DNA from: Hetaerina americana
Taxonomy: Eukaryota > Arthropoda > Insecta > Odonata > Calopterygidae
Reading direction: 5' to 3'
DNA: 64,000 nucleotides
Assembly: GCA_022747635.1 (NCBI GenBank)
Contig: JAKTNV010000002.1
Location: forward strand, 3,262,001-3,326,000
A program made the translations under genes and the position numbers. Below are positions 1 through 11,600 of the stretch, piece after piece. How positions within the stretch are numbered: the stretch's first letter is position 1; each line of letters starts with the position of its first letter. The notes beneath the pieces are model-generated. The model was not told the origin of the DNA and made no database searches. It saw only the letters and a program-made list of their open reading frames with translations.

Positions 1-1144
1 AATTTATTCCTTCTTCAACAGATGCATTGGCTTCTGTCTCTTATCTGTAAAAAAAACTATCTGTATTGCGATGGGGAAATCAACAAAAATGAAAGATCCT
101 CTTCAAAGATTTCCTTCTGATCTGACAAAGATCTTGACTTTCTTAAATAATTGAAAGAGAAATGCACACATTGACCAAATGTGAAATCACATATGAAAGA
201 GCTGGCCGCCACTATTCTCACATTTAAAGAATAAATAATACTATAAAGAAATAAGACTGGTCACATTCGTAAATGCAAATTATTTAATGTGATTCGTGTG
301 CAAAGGTCTGCAAATGAAGTGTCTGAAAATACAGAAAAAGTTTAAGTACAGAGCTCATGCGTAGTAAGTTTGACACCCAATTTGAAACTCAGGCTTTTGG
401 TACTCTTCTATGGTGACACCTTGTGTAAGATTTTTCGTTGGAATTAAACATCAAATGATAGTCTAGTTTTTATTTGCCATTTCATGGACATGATGGAATA
501 CGCTGCCAGACTTACAGGACTTATGAAATAGGAATGTTGAAATAGGGATAACATTCCATTTACTAACATGAGAGCAGTGGCCACAGAAGGTACATTGCAA
601 TGTTGGGCCGAAGCTGAGATTTCATTACTCTTTTTAATGATCTGATGATAATGGCTCCTGGTGTACATGCTATTTACTCTTTGTTATGCAGAAGCCATCT
701 GATTTAAAAAAAACTCTTGTTGATGAATCGCATCAAACTCTAGAGGTGTGTATTAAATATATTAACCAAAATATTGTTCATCCTCAACATTGCAATTATT
801 TGCTAATTCAAAAAATATGATTTATCAAACTAATTACTCTTACCGGCTGAGGAAAGATGTTTATCTATGGGAGTAAGTTTACAAATGTTATATTAGTGTT
901 CATAGCGATGGGTTGATTGAAATGACCACCTAATTTGGTGATGGTGTGACATGCATTTTTAAGGATGTGGATGTTCACATCTAAAATTGTTTACCTATAT
1001 TCATTCTTTAAAAATCCATTCGAGACAGGATGCAGAGCTCTTCTGTTGGTAATGGAACGTTGAAGGCTGTTAGAGGTTAGACTGTTGGGTAGTGGAGGCA
1101 GAGGGAGGAAAAGGATACGCACGATTGGAAGGAAATAGAAGGTA
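1..1144. other. Unassigned DNA upstream of first visible arrestin exon
   Basis: AT-rich sequence with only short chance reading frames. It probably belongs to the arrestin intron that precedes the exon at 2542, because the initiating exon is not in the window. I see no repeat boundary, RNA gene or promoter that I can defend. Confidence 0.4.
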
Positions 1145-2162
1145 TGAGGGTCAGGTGAAAAGTTCTTGACCCGACACAGATGGCATCCCAATCAGTGAAG
1201 ATTTATGATTCCTGCCTGGGTGCAGGTGCGATTAGCTTGTGAGACAAGTCACAACTTGTACCCTCGAGTCATTTGTTTACACGAATTGTTGCAGTAGACA
1301 CATTTCGTGTTTTTCGTTAAAATGGAAAAACTTGTGTTCAGTTCGGTCTTAAAATTATTCATTTTGGATAGGTTAACCCCATTAGGAAATTCATCCAAAG
1401 CTGACAATGGTGTATGGGGACTCTGCTCCTTCAATGTCAACCGTTAAAAAGTAGGCTGCTGAATTAAAACATGGTTGCATATCCCGCGGAGATGACCCAG
1501 GTGAAGAATGGCCAAAAGCCACAGCCACCACGGAGATAATTGGAAAGGTGTACGATGTTGTGTTTGATGATGAGAGAGTTAGCCAAGGCCATGGGGACAT
1601 CAGTAGAAAGGGTGCGAAATATCCTGCTCAAAGAATTAGGGATGCGGAAGCTCTGCGCAAGGTGGGTGCCGCATTTGCTGGATGCCGATCCAAAGCAAAT
1701 GCGCAAACAACGCAGCAATGTTTGAACTGATTCAAGAGGGAATTGACCGATTGTGTGCGGTGATTTGTCACTATGGATAAGACATGGGGTCTACCAGTAC
1801 ATGCCAGAAATGAAACGGCAGTGAAATCATTGGATGGAAGCCTATGGTTCAGCCCCAAAGAAAGGAAAGTCAATCCCCCCTATTCTCCTGACTTAGCGCC
1901 CTCAGCCTTTCATCTTTTGCTAAACTTGAAGGAATATGCTTCTGGGAAGTGCTTCGTGGCCAATGAAGAAGTTGAGAGAGTCATAGATGGATATTGTCAC
2001 AGCCTTCCAGACTCCCACTTTCGGGAAAGAATACTGATGTTGAGGAAATGCTGGACCAAGTGTGTGGAAGTCAAGGGAGATTATGTAGAAAAATAAAATA
2101 ATTTTTTAACTGAAAATCGCAGTCTTTAATTGTCAGGCCAAGAACTTTTATCCTTACCCTCC
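1145..2162 (+). mobile_element. mariner relic with degenerate terminal inverted repeats
   Basis: Imperfect inverted repeats close the element. About 31 bp beginning near 1146 (containing AAAAGTTCTTGACC) matches the reverse complement of 2131-2161 with about six mismatches. Between them, + strand fragments read like a mariner transposase. One piece near 1560-1725 ends in a motif like RKLCARWVPHLLD, typical of the DNA-binding/catalytic linker. The piece at 1773-2096 carries [12 protein letters not shown], the region of the third catalytic aspartate, and ends in GDYVEK, the usual mariner C-terminus. In that motif the aspartate is replaced (APSAF instead of APSDF). The catalytic core is missing, frames are broken and the copy is about 1.0 kb rather than 1.3 kb, so it is dead. 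Confidence 0.75.
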
Positions 2163-2541
2163 CATGAAGAATTGAAGAAATGTTTAATGTAAAAGCATTG
2201 TAATGCAAAGCTAAGAAATTTGGTGATGCTAAGTTTAGGCGTGTCTATTCAACACCTACCTTAATCCATTGTGGTCACGATTCTATTGACAATAAACTAT
2301 GTTAAGCTGGGAGGTGTGACCACAACAGAAGAAACAGTAGACTAATGATAATAATAAATCATTTATTGTATGTTATGGGTCAGTATGATTTAGGTATTTG
2401 TAGCATGACCCATAAATAATGATGTAAATTTCAAGTACCGAGTGCTTAGTTTTAAAATAATAGTGATCAACTAAATGCATTATGTTTAAAGTAGGGCATT
2501 TAAGTATGTTTAATTATTATAATCATAATTTTCTTTTGCAG

Positions 2542-2602
2542 ATTACCGTGTATTTGGGCAAGAGAGACTTTGTGGACCATGTAACCCATGTTGATCCCAT
2601 TG
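2542..2602 (+). CDS. krz: beta-arrestin exon: N-domain strand with polar-core Asp
   Basis: Preceded by TTTTGCAG and followed by GTAAGT. It translates as 20 codons plus one base and includes [12 protein letters not shown]. By alignment to vertebrate beta-arrestin 1 the Lys-Arg-Asp triplet corresponds to K24, R25 (phosphate contacts) and D26 (polar core). The exon begins at the position equivalent to residue 18, so one short coding exon with the start codon is missing from the window. It ends in phase 1 and joins in frame to 3483. Confidence 0.95.
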
Positions 2603-5600
2603 GTAAGTTGATAATTCAGTTGAAAATTTGAGAGCTGAAATGCTAAAAAGTAAAATAGTTACTAGTTAATAGTTACAAGAGTCATTGAATCATAGTAACT
2701 CGAACCCTAGCACTTCTTCTTTGTTGTGCCTTTTTGAGCTTGCATCATCCTTCTGTGGTAAAGAACCTTCCTTATCTTAGTCTCAGAGATTTGGTTATGT
2801 TTCTAGAAGCATAACGCAGGTGTTTTCCTTGATGACAGAGGGTTCTCGTACAACATATGCTTTCCATTTAGTTGGACGAATGGTTTGCCAGCCAGTAGTT
2901 TTCGAAGACGAAGAATTTTACATTGAAACTGATGAATTTATTGACTATATAATAGTGACAAAAGTGAGTTATCTGAAAATGCATTTGGAGATGATGAACC
3001 AGTCGCTGGTCCAAGTGGATTTAAATGGAAAACTCCTTAGAATCACACCTCACCCTAACAAAAAACATAAAAGATTGTGCGGTTTGCTCTGACCGAAAAA
3101 TCAAAGGTGGAAGAAGAGAGACGATATATATCTGTGAGACGTGTGAATGTAAATCAGGTCTTCATGTTGGTGAATGCTTCCAAAAATATCATACCATGAA
3201 AGTTTATAGTTAAAATTATGGTTTATCAATAAAGTTATCAGTAATTATGTCAATAAATCCAAATGAATAAGTTTGTATGAAGAGAAACTCCAGTTTTCCA
3301 TTCTAGTGCCACGCTTAGTAAATTTGGGGTATTTAAAAAATTGAATCCCGGGTAGACTAAGGCAATCAAGGAAAAAAGCACCTTAGTGCAAAGGGTTAAG
3401 CACATAGTTAGTGCTTTTTTGTCTTTTGCTCGGTAATCAAGACATCCAGTCCGTCTGATGACTTCACTTATTTTTTTTCTAGATGGTGTTGTACTAGTGG
3501 ACCCAGACTATGTTCAAGATCGTAAGGTTTTTGGGCATGTGTTGGCAGCATTTCGATATGGACGTGAGGATTTGGATGTTTTGGGTCTCACATTCAGGAA
3601 GGACCTCTATCTCGCTTCTGAGCAAGTATATCCCCCACCAACCGGCTCGACGGACACCCAGGAAGGTTCACATGGTGGAACAACACCTACTGCCTCATCT
3701 TGGCATAAACCAGGAGGGAGAAGACCCCTTACCCGGCTTCAGGTATGTAAGCCACTTCATCTGGCATCACTAGTGAATCCAAATTCGGCTCATTTTACTG
3801 GGTACTTATTGCTTTGATTTTTTTAGTGAAGTCCTTTTGAAAGTATGTTTGTAGCTACTCGTGGCAAATTTTATTTTTAATTTTTTCGACTGACTTTAAC
3901 TTGTATGCTTTCATTTCATGGACACAAATTATGGTATTTTTCTGTGAATTAAAATTATTGGTTTTAAATTTAGGAGTGTTTTTGAAATGAGCATCGGTAT
4001 CTAATTGGGGCAGGCAGAACTAGGTGAAGCAGTGCAAGAGCGACCCAGGTGCCGACATAAATGGCGATCATAACCTAGTATTCGCGGAGAGTCAACTTTG
4101 CTACAAGATAATTAAGAAGGCCAAACGAGAGCCAAGGTGGGACTCAAAATTGCTGGCAGAAAAAGACAACGGAGAAAGATTCGCCACAGCCATTGATAGC
4201 AGACTAAGTTTTGAAGGAGAAAGGAACACCAAAGAGAAATGGGATGAACTGAAGAGGGCAATTGCAAAACTGCCACGGGTGAGAAAGAGAGCGGACACGA
4301 AGAAACCGTGGATCACGACGGAGATGAGGGAACTAATAGAAGAAAGAAGAAAATACAAGAACGCCAGGAATGATGATGAGGAAAGGCTCCGCTAGAAGAT
4401 TAAGAACCAAGTCAAGCGAGAATGCAGAAAGGCTCGGGAGAATATGATATTGAGAAGGCTGCGGTGGGAAAATCAAGGAAAATATGAAGAAGGAGAATAC
4501 CAACACAGCACACAAACTGGTGAAGAAACATGAGAAAGGAAAATGAAAGGCAACAACATCAGGGACGTATTGATGGAGGTGAAGATATTGGCAATAGATG
4601 GAAGCAATACGTCAAGGAATTTTACCAAGGTCCAAGGCTGCTGGAAGAAAACCTGGTGAAGGGGAAAAGAGTGAAAGGGATGATGGAAACCAAGGCCCAT
4701 GTGTGGTCTGTGCAATAAAAAAGCGAGCTGGTGCAATCTGGCGGCCGTGGCACAAGGACTATAGCCCCACCCCCCCCCACCCACCCACTGGCGGCGCCAG
4801 TTACCTGAGACCCAATGAGCCGTCTCTACTTGGCGGATCGTCGAGCTGTGAGTATAATGGTGCCAGTTATGTTAGCTGACCTTGTTTTTACTGTTTGACG
4901 AAAATGGAAATTTATCAAAATCACGGAGCAACGAGTCATGATAAAGTTTTAAGGTGAAGTGCGGTAAAAGTTATCAAGAAATTACTGAAATGTTGACGGC
5001 TGTTTGAGGTGATAATGCTCTGAAGGAAAAACATCCGTTTTCAAGTGGATTTAGCATTATAAAGGTGGCCGACAAGATGCCACTTATGGACGACGCAAGG
5101 CCGGGACGACTTTCAACCCACCTGTGTTGATGACAACCGATCGTTGGTAAACTGTCCAAATGATAGCCAAAGAACTGAATTTAGGAAAATCAACAGTGCG
5201 CACTATTTTAACCAAACATGATGGATGGATCTTTCACCATGGCAATGCACCTGCACATTCAGCATTGATAGTTTGCCAGTTTCGGCAAAAAAATCAATCA
5301 CTATCCTTTATCATCCTCCTTATTCACCAGATCTAACCCCCCCTGCGACATTTTCCTGTTCCCAAAATGCAGAAATGTGATGAGGGGACATAACTGGGAA
5401 GATGTAGACACAATGAAGCAAGAAACGACAAGCCAACGAAACAGCCTAACTGCCGAGGGGACTTCCAAGGGTGCTTTAAACAAGATGGAAAAGAAGATGG
5501 AATAAGTGCATAGCCTACGAATGGAGAGAGTACTTTGAAGGGGACCAAATCTATGTATAGACTAAATTGTGCAAAATCAAGTTTTTTTGGCCTCAGTTGG

Positions 5601-8600
5601 CGTATTTATTGGACAGAGTAGTATGAGCTTCGAGAAAGGCACAAACAACAGAAAAAGTATGCAAATGACCAGATTTGAAAATGCTAATTGATGGTCATAT
5701 CAATTTGCTCATTAAATTTTATAGCTTAAATAAAATATTATTTTTTTCTTGTATAAATAGATTAAAGCTCTGAAGGTACCAAGTTTGCAGGACAGGGCTC
5801 GTTCGTAAATATTTCTCATGCTTGTCTGCATGAGCCTTCGATTCTTCCCAATCGAATGGCAATTGTGCCTCGATGGCTCTTCTGCTTCACGTATCACCTT
5901 TCTTGGGACTTCTCTTTTGTTTTTCTTTTGCTCGGGGATAACTTTTCACTGGTTGTGATGGCTGAAGGGAGATCCGTTGGCATCGTTTCATTGAGGCTTT
6001 GCTGTGTAGGAAGGGGGAAACCTAAGTTCATGGCACTCACATGTCGAGGGAGGAAAGCAGGGGAAAGTGGACTGAAGTGAAGAGAGTAGAAAGAAGGGGA
6101 TTCGACAGGTTAGGGCAAGGTACCTGCAGAGGTGCTAATGATAGAGAAGCTTGCCCCATTCTCATTCACCTCTCACATCGGGGAATGCTTTAATCTCCCA
6201 ATGGTCAGTTGTATGAGGCTATGCAGTGCTTTCAAGATGGCCACAGGAGATCACCAGCAAGGGCTACTCAAATTGCCCTTGCATCTATTTAAGTAACATG
6301 AGATCTCCCTTTCAAATTAAGCCTATTGTGCAAGTTCCACAGGCTTTGGTTTAGTCTCTTAGAAGTTGTTCAAAGCAGATTTTTTAAATATTGAGCTAAA
6401 AATATAGTACGAAGCATTAGTTTAAACTGTTGTTTGCTTTATCTTAGGGGTTGGAAGCTTTTTGCCTTATGGGCTGAATTTTTTATTAGACTTTCTTAAC
6501 TTGAAGGTGGAAATAATAGTGTCATTTCCTAGCTCTCTCTTTGAGGTCTTCGGTCTCCTTTCTGTGAGGGCTTTTCCAACTAAATGCTTTAAGTGTAAGA
6601 AAAAAATTAATTTTTGAAGGATGTCAGGTTTTTGAGGTCGTCACCTTTTTGAATATATAAAGTGGATGCAGAGCATTTTTTTTTTGGGATGAAATGTTAA
6701 AGAGGGGAGGATGTTTGGCAAATGAGGGAGGGGGAGGAAAAGAGTGGGCATGATGTTGGATGATATGAATGGAGGAGTATTTGGAGGTGAAGAGAGGTTT
6801 ATTGTAGGGTAGAGTGTTTGGATGTGTCCTGTTGGATGAAATAAATGTTCACTCTGTGTTCATCCAAAACCTGCCTTAAATCATAGACTAACAAGAACAA
6901 TAATCCTGGGTTTTTCCTCCCTATCTTCTTCCTACAATTCTCCATGAATTGGTATACCCCTATTTAATTGCTTAACCGTTATGATGTGTATATCATCAGT
7001 AGTCGGCTACCTGCTCCAATTAATTACACATTGCTACATTGCATTAATTACGAATGCTACAGGGCGCGGCACGTGTAATCGGGCAAAATTCAATTTGAAA
7101 TTCCCGCTGTTTTATACTACATGTGGAGGTTGCCATTGGCACCCAAATGTGCTTGACGTATGTACTGAACAGTCATAAGCTCAAAATGTTTGCAATGCTG
7201 AGAACTAGTGCAGAGTATAAAGGAAGAGCTGCGATTATTGAAAAGTACACACCCTGATCACTCTGCCGTGGAAATCATCTGGTCCTTGGGGTACTTGAGA
7301 TCGATGGTATATGTCATTGCAAAGTATAATTAGTCGGAAAAGTCAGGCAATGTGTTTCCAACACAGGCAAAGAAAACTCTCTCGAAGGAGCATGTGATCA
7401 GGCTGCCTGATGTCATCCAGCCAGCAGACTAGGGAGGATCCAGGGCAATCGATCCAAAAATGGTCTTCAGTTGTCGGGTTGAGTGAAAGGATAAAGCGTC
7501 AAATTGTTGAGGTGGAAATCCGCTATAAGTCTTACACCATTACAATAAGACGGATGCTTTCCGAAGCTGCCAGGGTAAAGCAAGTTGAATGTTGGAACCT
7601 GCTTTTGTGTTCCTCAAAAAACAATGCTGCTGGATGACCCTGAAGGGTCCTGGTTGTTTCCAGAATGAAATTTCCCACGCAAATGTTCATATGCCAGGAG
7701 TGGCATCCGGTGATGCCATGCCACTGCATTTCTTTAACTCAAGGGAAAATATCAACTGAGAAGTTAATTTGAGTGTTCTGACAAATGTAGTGGAGCTGTG
7801 GATGGAAACTGCGTCATCTGGAATTCAGGATGGTGCGCCAGCCCATACAAGTCATTTGATGCACAATTCAGGCAATTCATGTCAGACAATGTTGATATGT
7901 TTCGGTCCAAAGAATCCTGGCCTCCCAACAGTCCAGATTTAAATCTGTTGGACCACTATGTGTGGAGCGTGGTCAAAGGGGTCATCAACAAAGCCGGACA
8001 TTGCATGATTGAGTGCAATTGTTGAAATGACGTTTGCTGATATGGACCGTGGCCAATTAAAATGGGCCTCTGAACGCTTTAGACCGAGAATGGAGGCTAT
8101 CTTCCAAACACGTGGGGGATACATTTGATAAATGTGTCGTTTATGATCATGCAAACAATTTTGTAAAAAATGTATAAAATTTCATTTTTGCATTGAAAAA
8201 ATGTTAGGAAAATTTTTTTGTTTTGCCCAGATTTTTTTGCTGCTCTCCATGTGTTAATCTTTGCGAGTTCCGTTTCTGAAGTGATGGTTACATTTGAAAT
8301 TCTGAATGCCTGCCAATTGATCTTATTGTGTGGTGAAAATGTGTTTATATGTATTACTGTAATTGAGTTTCGTACCCTTTGCGGTTGGAATCCTACATCA
8401 ACAGACTTACTGATTGTACATTGTGGAGATGAGTTTGACCATTAATACCCAATCTTCTTTTTACTTGTCTACTCTCCCCTCCTAATTTCAACATTTTGTA
8501 TTTTCCATCACTTGCTACCACTCTTCACATGACGATTATGTGAATACAGTGAAGACTGGCTCTTAATTAGAAGCTTTCATCCTGTTGTAAAATCATTTGT

Positions 8601-11600
8601 TGTCTGCTAATTAAATTTAGATGTAGAGTGAATTTAATGCTATAATAAAGTGTCCTGTTTTGGGTTTCCTACCATTATTGCAGGAAAGGCTAGTGAAGAA
8701 ATTGGGTCCCAATGCCTATCCATTTTATTTTGAACTACCCCCCCACTGCCCTGCATCCGTGACCCTGCAGCCTGCCCCTGGGGATACTGGAAAACCCTGT
8801 GGCGTCGACTATGAGCTAAAAGCATTTGTTGGTGAAACAAGGGATGACAAACCTCATAAAAGGTTGTAACATGTTCCATTTATTAAGGAAATTTTTGTCA
8901 ATGTAATTAACGTATTTTCCCATCGACAACACGCACGTTATCTATGCAAAAATGTTTAGATGAACGGAAAAATGATGATTCGCATTTTGTAATGAAAATT
9001 GAAAAAATCCAAACATTTACATTCCTATGTACACCGTAATTTAAAGAAGTCTCTCGCAAAATAAATCAGGCAGGAAGCATGCATTCCTAATTGCATTCTA
9101 TTTTATACAGATCTGGTACTTTTACAGTTATTTCATCTCATTAATCCATGAGAAAAAGAAGATGCATATAATTTCTATGCTTCATTTAATCTAATACATA
9201 GTACTTCTATATTCTAATAATAGTACTTCATGTATGAGGAGAGTACATCATATTATACACATGTACATATAAATATATGCTAGGCTAGGTAGATGACTTG
9301 AATCCCAGAAATTCATCACCTTAATCACAATTAAACAAATTAAGTGCATTTTTATCTCTTCAGGCACAACACAGAGTTGCTCTCTGAAGTTAACTCTTCC
9401 TCATCTTTTAGCACTGGTGTCAAAATATTGCCTAAAGCTTTTTCAAATCCATTTTTTACACATGTTGCTCTGACACCTTGCCAACTTTCCACAATCCACC
9501 GGCTTATTTCTTCATATGACACTCTTTTAATCCTTCCGGATTCTCTTTAGTCTTTCGTACCAGAAATCATCCACTTTTCCCAACCAGGGCGTAACTTTGA
9601 TTTAAATGATATTAATGGATTTAATGAATGGCAGCCTCACGATTTCCTTTTTCTTTTGCAAAATTGATAACTTCTAGCTTAAACATCACTGTGTACGATT
9701 TTCTTCTCCATGGGTAATTTTCTTGGGAAAATTCTAAATTACAAAAGCTTAACTCACTTCAGGTTTGAAACACTGACCATGTAGGTGACACTTTCATTGA
9801 ATTTGGAGGGTGTATAGAGCAGCTGATTGCCGATACTTACTGAGCAAAGTAAAGCAAACAAAACCAGAAAATTCTAGTTCATTCACAGTTCTCTTATTTT
9901 TTTGATATTTGGTTTGCTGAAAGTTAATTTATATAGCAAATGAAAGGGCACACAAACCAATGTCTGGTTTCAATTTGCAAATCATAGCGAAAAAGCAATA
10001 AGGCGGCTTGTAAGTATTGTTTATTTTTGGATCCTTCTGTTGTTGGGAATTAATTTCAATCACCTGGCTCTGGTCTTCTGCCTACTTATGGTAGATATAG
10101 CTGCAGGCAATTATGATTTCATGTATTCATTGGTTGTTGCGCGGCATCTATACACGTTCAAGATAATTATGAAGCCCTGGGCGCGCAGTATCTATACAAT
10201 TTCATGGTAACCACATAGTTCTGGGTGCACGTTATACATAAGGTGCGCGTTGTCGATGGGAAAATACAGTATTTGTTAATTTTTGCAGCTCAGGAGAGAT
10301 CACCATTGATAACGTGCTATAAATATTGTAGAACGTAGTATTCTATAGCTTTGTTATAGTTTGATTTGTGTAGCCCCTGCTGTGATTTGCTTACCCACAG
10401 CTTAGCGTATTTGCTGCAATATTCATTGCACTGCTGTAAAATGTTCGCTCCGTACGAGTAAATGAATTCTTGACTAAAGCCAAGTTAAGAGTTGCAAAAT
10501 TTTTTCCATCTTTCTGCCAATTATTGCCCTTTGTGAATCCTGAAATGTGTTACTTTTTTAGTTGACTATGGGTTATGTAGCCATTTTAGAATGTGATTGA
10601 TTTAGCCAGGAGGCCAAATATTCTATGTAATAAATAGAGATCAAAATCATTCAGGATTTCTTCCCTGTGGGTCCATTTTCTAGGACAAAAGTTTCACGAG
10701 TGTTGTAGTTGGCATCATCAGGTCAGAAGGGTTCTCTTAACTTTCATTCTAGGGAGTGGGCCCTCGTGGAAGAAATCCCACATGATTTTGATCTCTAACT
10801 GTTACACTCTGCGGAAGCATACCCTGTAGATTTAATGCAATACTACAAGCCTATTTTAGAAGAGTTACGATAGAATTTCATGCTTGTGTTGCTGTGGCAG
10901 TGCTTCATTTTAGTAAAGAAATTTATAAAAATGATATCAAGTAGAAACTAAGTGTATATATGGTGCATTGTTTGCTTACTATGCATTGCATACATGGTAC
11001 CAGTTTTATTGATTGTACTCCAGTGATGCAGCAGCCGTTACACGTTGAAACATGTTCTGTTCTCTTGTGGTTGCTTGTGATGATGAAAAATGGCTTCCAC
11101 AAAGATATTTCTTCTCATTGGTACGCCAGAAGAAGAACATTTGGGCTATGTCTGGAGTAAAGTGAGGATGAAGAGCACACTTCACACAGATTTTGTGGTA
11201 AAATTGAGAATTTTCAGTGGGCCCTGGAGAACCTACTGCATACAAACTCATCTCATGTGCAGTTGCAGTCTGTTACCAATGGGTTGTGGGTGGCATCCAA
11301 GCAATTTTTCACTATTTCTTATTGCACTCTTAGTATTATTGCATAATCTTCTCTCGCATTAGAAGCATTGGTGCCTGTTTAAGAGCCGGGAGCTCAGCAG
11401 GGTCCACCTGCCATTGAAATGGATTGCCTCCCCTCTTTAAGCAATAGAAAGCATCTTCCAGTTGTTCTAATGGGAAGAACAACTGGAAGATGGTTTGAAA
11501 TATTTAAAGAGGGGAGACAATCAATTTGCTGTGGGTGGGATGCCTCCACTCACCGGTCACTCATTTCACCCTTGGAACACACATCTCTCTTATATTACTT

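Larger units (their letters stand above)
3743..8683 (+). other. arrestin intron, 4.9 kb, full of transposon relics
   Basis: Holds an RTE LINE piece (4021-4722), a mariner relic (4880-5630), a CT-rich repeat copy (6690-6890) and a Tc1/mariner relic (7165-8215). The remaining stretches 5631-6689 and 8216-8683 show nothing I can name. A homopolymer C tract sits near 4770-4788. Confidence 0.8.
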
